Below the pieces are notes generated by a model. The model did no database searches and was not told where the DNA came from. It was given only the letters and a program-made list of their open reading frames with translations. This document shows, one piece after another, positions 9,890 through 21,949 of a stretch of DNA of 64,000 nt. Position 1 is the first letter of the stretch; every line of letters begins with the position of its first letter. The position numbers were made by a program, and so were the translations under genes. Origin of the DNA: Apostichopus japonicus (taxonomy: Eukaryota; Echinodermata; Holothuroidea; Aspidochirotida; Stichopodidae); contig NC_092577.1 of assembly GCF_037975245.1 (NCBI RefSeq), positions 24,611,398 to 24,675,397 of the forward strand, read 5' to 3'.

Positions 9890-11890
9890 TGAGTTGAGAG
9901 CAACTTGGGAAAATCGGAGTAGAAACCTCTGTAAACTGGACGAATTCAAATTTCAAAGTTGTTATAAGCCTATTGGTTTTGGTAAGGTTGTCAGAGTAGA
10001 ACTACATAACTTTTGTGATGCAAGTACTAAAGGCTATAGTCATTGTTCGTTTCGTCTTCAAAATGGCTTGAACCAAGTACACTGCGCCTTTGTCATGGGA
10101 AAGGCAAGAGTAGCAGCGATAAAGTCAATCACAATTCCTCGTTTAGAACTAACTGCAGCCTTATTATCAGTCAAAATTAGTCTCTTACTTCGAAAAGAGC
10201 TTGAGTATGATAGCATAGTGAATTCTTTTGGACAGACAGTCAAGTGGTATTAGGTTACATCAACAATGAGGCACGTAAGTTCCATGTTTTTGTTGCCAAC
10301 CGCGTCCAACAGATACGAAATGCAACAGATCCCTCTCAGTGGAGGCATGTCAAGGGTTCTAATAACCCTGCTGACCACGCCTCAAGAGGCATGACTACAG
10401 AGGAGTTGCTAGGATCCAATTGGCTCACTGAACCTAAGTTTATTAGAAACGTTGAACCCCTTTTGCAAGTCATCTTGCAAATCTTTCTGCTGATGATCCT
10501 GAAGTTAGAAGGCTCAATTCATTACTTGTTCAAAGTGAAGGGTCTCCTTTTTATTTGGAGGTAGGAAGATTAAAGCATGTCTCAAGTTGGTTGAAAGCAA
10601 AAAGAGCTATTGCTGTGTGCTTGTTTCTGAAGGTTAATCTTAAGAATGGCCTACGTAGTGATATTCATGCTCAGGAATCCCCTAAATGTATTGGGGTCAA
10701 GGAACTAAGAACAGCAGAGCTTCAAATTCTAAGAATGGTGCAAGCTGATGCATTTAAGGTGGAGATAGACTTTCTGAGAACCTGCAAAACCTCAAGGAAT
10801 GAGCTTGGTACATTTTTAAAGACAGGGCCTCTTGGTGATCTTGATCCCTTTCTGGATGATAATGAAATTATGCGTGTCGGCGGACGTCTCTGTAAGTCCA
10901 GTTCAGAATTTCATGTAAGGCATCCTGTAATATTTCCAATGACTGGACATGTAACAAATTTACTTACATACCACTTCCATGAGAAGGTTTAAACACCAAG
11001 GTCGTAGTTTAAGAACCAACGAGATTAGGGTCAATGGTTTCTGGGTTGTTGGTTGCAGTAGTGCCGTTGCCAAAGTCATACGTGGTTGCGTAAAATGTCA
11101 AATATCGGGGTAAGCTTAACCAACAAAAAAATGGTACATCTACCAGCAGATCGAGTAGAGGCATCTCCTCCATTAACGTATGGCGGTTCTTAGCCGTTCG
11201 GGGTCCCATTAGAGTATTGCGCTCCGATCAAGGAACTAATTTTTGGGGGGCTAGTAACGAACTCTCTAGATGAGACGTATCACAATAGTGTCAGTAAGTT
11301 CCTTCTGAAACAAGGATGTGATTATTTCCAGTTCAAATTTAACGTCCCCCATGCCAGTCATACGGGAGGAGTGTGGGAACGTCAGATTCGCACTGCTCGC
11401 AATATATTTAATTCTACATTAGATAAGCCGCACAATGTCAGCAGACACACTCTATGATCCGATGTCTTCGGCACCACTGACCCCAAACCATTTGATCACC
11501 ATGAAGTCAAGGGTGCTCCTTCCCCTCCAGGTAGTTTTGATTATTCACGCAAACGTTGGCGTAGAGTGAGTCCAGTATTTGACCAATGTTTTTTGGTCTC
11601 GGTGGAGAGCAGAATATCTGCAAAATCTTCAAGCACGTCAATAGTGGTCTAAGCCCTCTCGTAACATTCAGATAAATGATGTTGTATTGGTAAAGGATGA
11701 AGATTTGCCTACAAATGAGTGGCCATTTGCCAGGGTGGTAGATGTTATTCTGGGTGATGATAACTGTGCAAGAAAGGGTAAGGTCGCATTAAGTGCACAT
11801 ATAGATAAAGGCAAACTTAAGGGTAAGGCAACAGTGCTTGAACGGCCAATACACATAGTCATTGTTTTGGTCGAAAACTTCAATGCGTAG
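9890..11890 (+). pseudogene. BEL/Pao RNase H and integrase remnant
   Basis: RNase H traces include HNFCDASTKGYSHCSF (about 10000-10050) and SITIPRLELTAALLSVKI (about 10126-10185). The BEL-typical WRHVKGSNNPADHASRGM lies near 10340-10395. After it come ELRTAELQILRMVQADAF and GGRLCKSS...RHPVIFPMTGHVTNLL...FHEKV (up to 10991), the N-terminal zinc part of integrase. The integrase core continues in scattered frames: an FRAVRGPIRVLRSDQG-like piece near 11190-11230 and PHASHTGGVWERQIR near 11350-11390. A C-terminal stretch, INDVVLVKDEDLPTNEWPFARVVDVILGDD, lies near 11670-11760. Stops and frame changes occur throughout. Confidence 0.75.
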
Positions 11891-12076
11891 AATTGCTACA
11901 AGGAGCCAGCAGGTTTTTACAGCTTCATTTATGGTTAAGTGCGTGTTCTGAATTTCATTTATATTATGTTTATTGTGTTTGACAAAATGTTTCCATTTGT
12001 ATTTCGTGTTTAACTTTAATTTCGTGTATTTCAATGGTATAAAATTAATTAAATTCATTTTGAGAGGGCATGTAAG

Positions 12077-12443
12077 TGTGTGAAGTCATGCCCTCTGTTT
12101 GATCTCTGTGACTTTGTCACGGGATTTTCGCTTATAAAAGAGTAAAGGATTCCAAAGAGGTACAATTTTACTCTTGCGGTTTATGGAGTTTTTAATGTGT
12201 AATTGTAGAAACTATTTCAGTTGCGTCTTTGAGGTTTGCGTTGTATTTTCTAGTCTTTATGTGCTATTTGGTATGTTTTGTGATGCTTGCGATTTACTGA
12301 TTATTTGTGATATATTTGTACGTTAATAGAGAATTTATATATATATATTTTTGGTACTTTTCACGGATTGAATAGATGCGTAATCCAGTAGAAGCCTTAG
12401 TGTCCTCTTTACTCGCCTACATCTCTACACCACCACGGTTACA
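12077..12443 (+). repeat. BEL/Pao 3' LTR
   Basis: About 367 bp, beginning TGTGTGAAGTCATGCCCTC and ending ACGGTTACA. It is preceded by a purine-rich GAGAGGG stretch, a possible polypurine tract. It matches the 5' LTR outside the indels described there. Confidence 0.85.
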
Positions 12444-14215
12444 CTCATGCTTTTAAAATGCTGTTCAAGAAACTAAGCCAGAAGTTTGTATGCGCACCGC
12501 ACCCCCTAACACAAGTCAACCACATGGTTAAGTCCAAGAACTACTTGCGCACAAAGTCCAAATTGTTTGCTTCAGAAGTCAGCAAAAGTATTTAAGTCCT
12601 CCTTGCACGCTTGACCAAGAACTGGCGCGCTAAGACAAAGCGCACACGCGCGAGGACGAAGCGCGCATGGCTTTCAAATTGCGTGCAGAATGAATATGTT
12701 AACCCTTGGAGCGCGTGGGTTGTGCTGAGGTTGCTTACTTTTGTGTAGAGGGGGGGGGGGAGTCCACAATTGTGTGTTGAAAATTGAAGGCACTCGCATT
12801 TTCAGCTTGTAGAGTTCGTAGTTTACATTTCTAGAACCCTTTTAAATAAAATTTTTTTTCTTCCTCATTGCATGGGCTATAAAACTTCCCAAATATTATT
12901 CGGGTTCAGTCATGAACTCGATCGAACTAAACAATCGCTTACTTGAATGTTCGACCAACAACACACGCAGGCTCCTAGCTAACAGTATGCACCTAGGCTA
13001 CGTTGTTCAACAACAACAAAGCGTTTAACCCCTGACCGACCTCGCGAGCGGTCCTACGGTGGATAATAGCATTGTTTTTTTTATAGAATACACACTTTGC
13101 AACTAGCATACCTAGCATCCTTTATGGCCAAGCAAGATGATACTGGTTACTCTGTCCCGTCCGTAAAATACATACTGTGCTGTGGCACCATAGACCTTCT
13201 GAGTACACACATTGTACAGCACACAGATGACAGAAACTGCGAAAATTAAAGTGAAAAGATCGCTGATTGCGAAGGACGGATTAACAAAACATATCTCAAG
13301 ATTGTTGTAACTTTAGTGTACGAATGTACAGAACAGAAAGATGGGCACCGGCGGCAAACAAAAAGACCACCATGCCAATTTGTTTGCCGTCGGTTGAGTG
13401 TATTTTATAGGGGCACAACGGCAAGCACGTCGCTTACTTCACTAACTGCAAGTGAGTCTGATGACTTTGCTCATATCTTGATAATTTATGACGTTGCAGG
13501 GTCAAATTAACATTTTCAAGTGGTATTAAGAACTGAAAACCATCATTTGGAATATCACCAAACTTGGTAGACTCTAAAAAGAAACGTCTTTTACAAAACG
13601 CGTTCTAAAAATGCCGTTAACAGCATCGTCCCGCATGGTTGTGCGCATTGGCTACTGGTGTTAATCCAGTTCTATAAACGCTGCCATTGTGTTTCCAAAG
13701 TTTTCATCGCGTAACGGCATTCAGCTCGACGTATGCCTCAAATGTTTGTATCAACACCAGCGTCTTTATGGTATATTAATATTAACAGCACGGCCCAAGT
13801 TGTATTAGCACCCAAGTGTTCATAGCAAATGATGTCACGAATTAAGCCACGCCTTCTTCAGACGCGTTGAAATATGATTGGTGGATTGAGGCTGACACCA
13901 CGAGCATGACACGCGAACGTCGTACGCCTGCAGTGCTTACCTATGTGTCATCACCTCCTGATTTGCCGTTCTGGATGAGATTTAAAGTAAACGAAGAGGT
14001 ATTTTGCAGTCTGCTTAGTTTGTATTTCCTAGATTAATAGGGTGAAATATTACACGTGAAAATTTAACATATTCCTAGACCTAGCGACCGTCAGGCCAGA
14101 ATTGTAAAACTAAAAGGCGGCAAATAACCTAACGTTAACCGACGCTACACATTGACACAAAGCGGAATGCAGATATCCTAACTTGCTGTCTGCTAACTTG
14201 CAACTAAGTCAGCAA
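12444..14215. other. No gene seen; non-coding DNA
   Basis: No frame longer than about 64 codons and no recognisable domain. It holds a G run near 12750-12759 and scattered TAGGCCTA-type words toward its right end. Confidence 0.6.
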
Positions 14216-14297
14216 TGCTAAGTTGGACGCAGTCAGTACGGTAGGCTATTTAGCCCTTGGCTGCTAAGCTGGACACAGTCAGTAGGCTATTTATGCC
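14216..14297. repeat. Imperfect two-copy tandem duplication
   Basis: TGCTAAGTTGGACGCAGTCAG followed by TAGGCTATTTAGCC (14216-14255) is repeated with small changes at 14262-14297. Confidence 0.75.
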
Positions 14298-14434
14298 TAG
14301 GCCTATGTTGTATTACGGGCCTTGGTTTGGGATCATATCTGCCTATTCAGTCAACATCCAGAAACTGACAAAGTAAGTATATAAAACCCTTCATATGATC
14401 ATAACAAAAAGGGCTAGCCTAAGCTACCTGGCTC

Positions 14435-14573
14435 TAATTTAGAATCTGTGACCAAACTCTCCCTACTTCATACCCAGGATGTAATTATAATGATGGAGTG
14501 TCTTTCTCAAAATGCACACCTCTACTGACTTAGTGCACAGTGTGATGTACTTCCTGTCACAGATTCTAAATTA
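14435..14573. mobile_element. Short inverted-repeat element (MITE-like)
   Basis: Perfect 18-bp terminal inverted repeats, TAATTTAGAATCTGTGAC at 14435-14452 and its reverse complement at 14556-14573, enclose 103 bp of non-coding DNA. If TA is the target duplication, the ends would begin one or two bases inside. No second copy is visible in the window, so mobility is inference. Confidence 0.6.
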
Positions 14574-17500
14574 TTTCCCTAGGCTATGGTAGTATGGGTC
14601 GATGTTCTTCCATTGACTTTTAGAGGATTAAAGGTGGTGTGCGAAATTCATTTCGTAGGGGCAGTATGGGCTGGATTGTCTCAGCGGTACCGCTTTCTCG
14701 GGACTGTCTTATGACGTGCCGCACCTGCTGGCCAGGAGAAGGACCGTCAGATTTTAGGTTATCTGGGGAGCGAACCCACAAACAAGCGCTATCGCTAGGC
14801 CCTAACTCCTTGTGATAACTTGTAATTTGTATGTGTTTGTTTGTTTCCCAAAATATTAAAATTAAGAGCCTGAACAACAATTAACATTTGCATTACGCCA
14901 CTATGTCATGTCTGCTACGTCATATCCCACAGCGCACTGGCGCAGCGCACAGCATGCAGCCGTGAACTTGAGTGATCATGATTTCTGAAAAGTTTCCACA
15001 TTAGGCAGAATAATTAATTTTAAGTAGAATAAACTGTAAGAAGTTAACAATTCTACCCTAACCCTATTGATTAAATAAGTATTAACTATAGAAATTGTAT
15101 TTGTAGCCTAACCTAGAACTATCTAGGCCTGAGTATAAACCAAAATGGAACCGGTAAAACTACTTAAAACTAGAACTCTCACAGTAACGTTAGCCTAACA
15201 ACAGTCAAAATGCATTAGGCCTGCTAAACAGGTTAGACTTTTTCGTAATTAAAACCCATTTTCCCTAGGCCTTAACTAGACGGTTACTAATAATGAAGTC
15301 GTACTTTGTGAAAATTGTCACTTCCTAACTTGTACTAGAACTTGTCTAGAACAGCTTCTCGTGTTAAAAATACTTATGTAACCCAGACTGGCAATTTGTG
15401 AGTGTATTGCCACCAGATTCATTACTGGTTTTGTTCCTAACATCTTAAAAATAGTAGAAAAAAATCCAATAAAAATCAACATTTTTGTGTTGAACATGTT
15501 GCTTACATCTGGCCAACCCATATTTCTTACACCATTACACGTAAGTGCCCCACGCTATTTTTCTCAGTGGAAGCACCGCAGCGAAACATGAAACGTTCTA
15601 CCATACCAACGTTAGGCTAACTTTATCAGTGGGCCTATCTTTAGCCTAGTATTTCAGTACAAACGTGTAGGAAAATAGCTATTTGGGGCCAAAGTGACCC
15701 CTAGATGACATTCGGACTTAAATCCCTGAACGCACCCGTACCTTTGGTCCTCGGTGATACAGACTAACTTTCATGATCATCCAATTTGATCTGTAGGAGA
15801 AGCACTTTACAATTTTTCACACAATGGCCGAAACTGACCGCCATGCTGACCTTCTAAACTTCCTGAACACCCCATATGTAATATTGGTCAATGGTAATAC
15901 TGACCAACTCTCATGATCACGACATTTAACCCCTGCAATTTTCCAATGTTCATTTGCTGTGTCTAATTTTCAGTACAGTACGGTCAAACTTCAGTACTGA
16001 TAGTTTTTAAAGACAGTAAAGGTCACTGGAGGTCACTTAATATGCCTAATTCGCATGACTTTTTTGGCCTGCAGGCTCCTGCCCAATGGCGCCTAGAAAT
16101 ATGCCAGGAATTAGTCGTAAAGTCAATAAGAAAATGTTAATATTGTTAAATTTGACCGTGAAAACATGGCTTTGTCATTATACATTTCTAAAAGAATGAC
16201 AATTCACTATAAACAAATAATGTAATTAGATTGAAACCCCAAAAGGAAACTCGGACCCAGAACCAGGATTCACACAGTCGGGGTCAAAACTTGTGGATTA
16301 ATGTTCCTAATGACCTTGTAAGTAAGTTTATTTATTTATTAACTTTTTTTGTTTCTCTCCACAGTGCAGTGACATATTTCTCTGTTGTGCTATCTCAAGC
16401 TTCTGTAAGTTAAGGATGGCGTCATTCGTGCAGTAAATTTGTCACTTTCATTGTTTTCAGATACCATGAGGTGTCTTTACTTCTAAAAATCTGTTACACA
16501 CTCATTCTTTGCTTGATTACATCTTATCACCCTAGGGAGGAAATGAAAGACACTGTATTGTCACCTGATATAGGCAGCCCTGATATCTGAGCAAGTGATT
16601 GACAGTACCAGATCTACTTTCTGGAAATCCTCATACTCTGCCATAGCAACAAGAGCATGTAGTAATTATCAGACTGTAGGTGTAACCAGAGAGGTGTAAC
16701 AATAATTCAAAACAAAGAAGTTTGCATTAGCCTATGATATTGGATTTCTGCTGCCAGTATTTGCACAGGGATGTTAATATTAGGCTAAGCGAAACAATTG
16801 CCTCCACATGGAGGTAAAAACAGACCTCCATGACTGTACTATCACCATGGGGCTATCTGCTCTGATTTAGCTATGGCAGCTATTGCAGGAATTGCTCACT
16901 GCAGGCAGCCTTTTGTGCCAAGGATGAAATGTGGAAGTTGGTGCCCTCACAGCATATGTAATTTTCTACTCTTACCTACTAAACTCCATGCCAACTGCTT
17001 AGTATGTAAAAGATCGAGAGAAGGAATAACATCACAATTTCTAACACCGCAACACAGAACACATAGTAGAAGGCTTTAAGGATGTTACTTTGTTTCAAAT
17101 ATGTAAGAAATATCTACATGTATTCCTAAAAGTTTGCCTTGAAACGTTTCTTCCAAGCTTTTATACAACTTTTCAGTCATGTTTTTGATTGCAGTAATTT
17201 GTAGGATATCATGCTACAGTGCCATTGGTAACTGGTACTTGCCTGCAGTGATGTGAGATGACTGTGGCTTTCACATGTGGTAATACCAATGGGTTATTAA
17301 TCTCATGTAAACTCCTTAGTAATGCCTTTGAGTTAATTTAGCATATTATTTCCTTTTACTTAACGAATGGTTTCCAAAGACGATTCAATGACACATGCAG
17401 GTATACAGAACTGCCTACATTAATTGATAAATATGGACGGGGGATATCCCCCCCCCCCTCCCCCTGCTTGCACATTATACACCTGAGGCATACTTGGTAT

Positions 17501-18112
17501 CCATTGTTGAAAATACAGAATTAGGAAGGGGGAAGACAGAGGGTTCCTGCTCCACTTCTACCCACCCCCTCCCCCAGCCATTTTTTCTTTTCTTTTCTTG
17601 AATTTGTTCTTGAGTAGGCCTAATACTGTGTACTATAATTTTTGAAATTCCCAGGGGCTGTTCAATATCTCACTTTATATACAAAAAGTATTAATACTGA
17701 TGAAATTGATTCGGCATGGAGTTGCACTGGCTTTGGATTGCTAGGCTTTATTCACAAAGTCTTTACTGAATTGTTAAATTAGTATGCAGGCTAGCCTTCT
17801 GTTTCATTGTTCTGAGACATCATGATGGATACTTGTTGGTTTGCGAAATAAGAGGAGATAAAGTTTGTATGTTTATGCTGATGTATTGAAATAATATTGG
17901 GTGACTGCAGATAGTAACTCTTCTGATAACAGCCCTTTGTTGTGTCTACCAAGTTTATTCTCAAAGAAGAAAGGTTCCATATACTGAGAGAGCTTTATGT
18001 TCCATAATATAGAAAGAGTTTTTGTTTAAAACTATTTACTACCTACAGCCCATTCCTTCCATCATCTCCTTGGACTGACCAAGAAATTAATAGCTCCTTT
18101 GCTTTGTGTGGA
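14574..18112. other. No gene seen; non-coding DNA
   Basis: Only short frames without recognisable domains. C-rich runs lie near 17450-17465. No tRNA or other RNA gene could be supported. Confidence 0.6.
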
Positions 18113-18157
18113 TGTGCACTGGACCAGACTAAATCTGTGCACTGGACCAGACTAATC
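18113..18157. repeat. Two-copy tandem duplication, about 22-bp unit
   Basis: TGTGCACTGGACCAGACTAA is present at 18113 and again at 18136. Confidence 0.9.
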
Positions 18158-18390
18158 ATGGCAGAGGTGATAAAGTTCTAGAGAGGCTGATGCTACATAA
18201 ACTACTGGTTTTCATATGCTAAGATACAGTGATATTCAATTTCAAACCTCAAGTGACTTATACCAGGGAGCTGCTATGTGTTAGAGTAGCAGTTCCATGC
18301 TTATACCATGGAAGTAGCACTTGCAAGCTTTTACCATGGGTTAAGTGTCCATTTATCATTAAAGCCTATGTTCTGTGTATTGCAAGGTTT

Positions 18391-18460
18391 ACACATTTTC
18401 ACTCATTTACACATTCACTCATTCATTTACTCATTCACACATTTACACACATTTACACCG
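18391..18460. repeat. Low-complexity CATTTACA/CACTCATT array
   Basis: A degenerate short tandem array built from ACTCATT, ACACATT and TTTACAC words. Confidence 0.85.
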
Positions 18461-19197
18461 GCATGGGGCAATTTTAACAATTACATATGTACAATTAATG
18501 TGTTGGAAAGGAACTTAAAGCAGCATTTTGGGTCCTTTAATGATTTTTCTCAACCTCGCTGACTCCACGATGCCATTAACCTATCTATTCAAATCTAACT
18601 TCAAATGGTCGCATCAAAATCAAAAACTTTACAACTTTCAACTTTATTTTTCTGGAAGATATTTTCGTTGGGATCCCAATAAACCTTCCCCATAATATTA
18701 ATATGTAAACACTTTAAATAAGCCTAGAACATAGTTCCATGACAACTCCCTGGTTGTACCAACGCAAAGTTTTTAATCTATTTTTAGCAACGGCTCATAA
18801 CTAAACCTGCATCTCTGATTGGTTGAATTCAAACTAGTGGGTTGGGGGGAACTGTATGCGATTAATTTTAAATGTGGAATTTGTCGGAGGACACTTTCTC
18901 ATTATCTGCAAATATCCCTAATTACTTGGCAGGCAACAACTTGGCTAATATTTTAGTTTGCTGCTTTGTGATTGATGTATGTAAAAAACTCTATGTACAT
19001 GTCATAAACGTGGAAAACTACGACAAAATGCACAATGCTGCTTTTAATACTGAGACATGTATTAAATAAGTCCCACTTATATGTCGACCTTTCTGTGGCT
19101 CCGTGACAGAATTACTAGAAGTTCCAATTTTTACAAATGGCAGCTCCGGTTGCAGTAATTTATTTGACAATTTCTTTCTTTGGCACATATGCATTTA

Positions 19198-19233
19198 CTT
19201 TAAAAGTTAAGGTTCAAACCTTAACTTTTAAAG
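19198..19233. repeat. Perfect 17-bp-arm palindrome
   Basis: CTTTAAAAGTTAAGGTT at 19198-19214 is followed by a 2-nt spacer and its exact reverse complement at 19217-19233. It lies 47 bp before the Ty3/gypsy 5' LTR. Confidence 0.95.
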
Positions 19234-19279
19234 GATATTTAAAACACTGATATATTTTCAGAAACCACACAATATACAT

Positions 19280-19522
19280 AGTTAATTACGTAAAGGGTAC
19301 TTCCCCCTACTCATGTGATAATCATTGTCCAATCATATGCATGTTTTACGTGACGGGTTTCCGAGGGTGGAAAATTAGAGGAAGGAGAAGAAGAAGTGTG
19401 CTTCGAAGTTGTAAGAAAGGAAGAGGAAATAAATCAGTTATAACAATCAAGATTCTACTAAGCCTACTTTATTGGTTATTTCGTAAAGGACAGGAAAAAA
19501 CCACCCCAAACGAACAAACACA
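19280..19522 (+). repeat. Ty3/gypsy 5' LTR (matching part)
   Basis: Runs from AGTTAATTACGTAAAGGG to AACAAACACA. The first ~25 bp expected from the 3' LTR is missing or diverged. Confidence 0.85.
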
Positions 19523-20775
19523 AAATGGTGCAGGAGCTGAGCTTTCGGCACATCTGCGGAACTTTATTCAAGCCGTATCCTACCGTACAGTTCAACCAAA
19601 CGTCTGACTAGCTTAGGTAGACGAAACTACGCTATAACGATGTAGCCTAGCCGAGACTACGTCTGTAACCATCAGCCTAGCTGCGATTGATGTAATGTCC
19701 GTCTTCAGGCATTTAAATAAGCCTAGAATCTTTGGGACTGAAACACACTTTCCATCATTTGTGAGTATGGCCATCAAAAGTTTAGGCTATCCCATGACCA
19801 ACCACTGATATTCGATGAACTTAGCCTAGCCTACGCACATCCAAATTAGCCATCCAGTGACGAAGCCACCATCGATCTCATTTTTTTGCTTAGAGTGTAC
19901 AACGCAACTTAGGCTCGAGACATCGTTAACGAATCCTATCATAGCCTATCGGTCGTAGGCCTACGTACATTGTCAGCCATAGCCAACCGTAAGTTCGTAA
20001 CGTAACTGGCATCGGACTGAAATTTAAAAGGCAAATTATAGAACCTCATTGATGACGTAGATTGGATTTTTTTTTCGACCTTATATTCACTGTGGAGCCG
20101 ATGACCCTGTGGCCAACCAAAGCCTAGCTCTACACTAACCTTCAGCTTGAATTCACCATAGCCTAGCCTATGCTTTCAACACAGAGCCATGAAGCCTAGC
20201 CCTTACTGGAGCTTACAGCACTGTAACCTGGAATAGCATACTGCAGCCTACTACACTAATGCAGCCTGAAGCATTGAAAAAACCTAGCCAACGCAGTCTT
20301 ACAAGGGAATTCAGCTCAACAATCTAGCCTGCCTGGACTAATCCTATTCGAAAGAAAACACGTTGAAGACTGTAGCATGGGAAAGTCCCTGCAGCAATTT
20401 CTAACCGTTCCTGAACTTTGGTATTAGCCAACATCTACCAACAGTTTTCTACCGGTGGCCTACCATACCAATACCTTCTACTCGAAAGCCTATGTGCAAG
20501 AAACTACAAACCAGTCTAACTGAAAAATTTATTTATAGTATCGTCAGTCGAGTTGTAACCTTACATAGCCTACAACAGATATTTGATACACTGGTCAATC
20601 TTTTCATGTTACTTGGTGTTGCATGCACATTAATCAAGGCAAATATTGGTCTGCCATACTGAAGGGCCTAGCTCTAACTTGTGCAAATTTTCAGATTTGG
20701 CCAAGCTTTGTCTCACAATTCACTTTGAGTTTTGTGGTATGTTTGATGTGAATTTATTTTGGGTATTAGTCGTTA
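19523..20775 (+). other. Ty3/gypsy 5' internal leader, non-coding
   Basis: About 1.25 kb between the 5' LTR and the first gag block. It is rich in AGCCTAGCC/TAGGCCTA words and has no supportable frame. This is long for a leader and may contain an older insertion. Confidence 0.5.
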
Positions 20776-21700
20776 GTGTTCCATCAGTTGACACAACCAG
20801 CACAACCAGCGCAAAAGTTAAGAGTAACAGATTTTCTTCCTACAAGATTTTGTGGTGATAGAATCGACCGTGAATTGTTTAGAGCACATTTTTATACCTT
20901 TGTAGATTACTTAGAGGCTCATGACCTGCATGAACCTGCTGATCAGGCAGAACTATACAATGTTGTACAACTTTTCAAAAGTAGCCTCCAAGGTACTGGT
21001 AGATTCTGCTAGATTATGGATTGAAGGAAAGGTATTGGAGACATTACAGGATTTACAAACTGTATTTGTCAATCGCTTCAGTCCATCACAGTCTCAATTT
21101 GCCCATGTCACCCAGTTTGAGAATATTACATATATTCCTGGGGAAAGTGCTGAGCAACACTTATCCAAAATAAGACAACTTGCTCAAATAATAGGGTATG
21201 GGGATGACCAAGTAAGAGATAAGTTCTTATCAACCCTGACATCAAAATGTCGCACTGCTGTACTAATGTCAGCTCCTGACAACATTTTGGAGACCATAGT
21301 TACTCGTACCCAGTGTTTTTTGATCTCCAGGATGAAAAAGCTTCTAAGGAGGTATCATTCTCTGCTAGAGAAGTAGCCCCTGCCCCAAATTCTGCAATAT
21401 ATGATGAGATAGCACAGTTGAAAGATCAGTTGCAGACTTTAAATATGGCACAAGGCGAGTTCAGAGAACCACGCAAATTACAGCGTGACAGTACTCCCAA
21501 CCGTAACAGATCAAATTCCCCATCAGTTAACAGAGGAGGTAAAGCCCTAACAGGCGAACCTCGGGATCGCACAATAACTTAGGGCAGGATACTGGTAGAT
21601 ATTACAGACGCAAAATTTTTTGTGACTATTGCCTGTATCCCGGTCATACATGGCGTAACTGTAGAAAACGGCAAAGAGACCTTGAACAACGCCAAATCCA
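20776..21700 (+). pseudogene. Ty3/gypsy gag, frameshifted
   Basis: Capsid-type Gag split over three frames. FLPTRFCGDRIDRELFRAHFYTFVDYLEAH starts the capsid (20833-20925). KVASKVLVDSARLWIEGKVLETLQDLQTVFVNRFSP...PGESAEQHLSKIRQLAQIIGYGDDQVRDKFLSTL follows after a frame change (to about 21240). A charged linker comes next (21313-21580). A single CCHC knuckle, CDYCLYPGHTWRNC, lies at 21621-21662 in yet another frame. Gag would coat the genomic RNA in a virus-like particle; this one cannot be translated as a unit. Confidence 0.8.
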
Positions 21701-21949
21701 AAGAGGGGCAAGACCTACTTCTGAAAGGGATAATCCTCACATTGGTGGTCAAGCATGACTCAGGATTTTTAGAAGGGGAGAGTTCTCAGTGTGCTCCTGA
21801 ACCCTCTCCCTACGTAAATTCTTTGAGGACACCAACTAAGCCTAATAAGAAACAAGGTGATAATAATCATCATAAGGCAGAATACCTGCACAAAGTTGAA
21901 GTTGAGATTCAGTTAAATTCCAACAATTATGCAAAAGGTTATTTACCTG

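Larger units (their letters stand above)
7894..12443 (+). mobile_element. BEL/Pao LTR retrotransposon, decayed
   Basis: Two related LTRs (7894-8521 and 12077-12443) enclose gag and pol remnants in the order gag, RT, RNase H, integrase, which fits BEL/Pao. Both LTRs begin TGTGTGA and end TACA. No 5-bp target duplication is visible at the outer ends, so one end may be recombined. The internal part is shortened: protease and much of gag are missing, and pol is broken by many stops. The 5' LTR later received a U2-headed retroposon. Confidence 0.85.

Noticed and set aside
14640-14800. tRNA or tRNA-derived SINE on the minus strand (GGGTTCGCTCC resembles a B box)
   Set aside because: The A-box-like sequence is only about 9 nt away and no cloverleaf can be drawn.
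19341-19607. 88-codon Arg-rich frame
   Set aside because: It lies within the Ty3 LTR and recurs in the 3' LTR; it is repeat sequence, not a gene.
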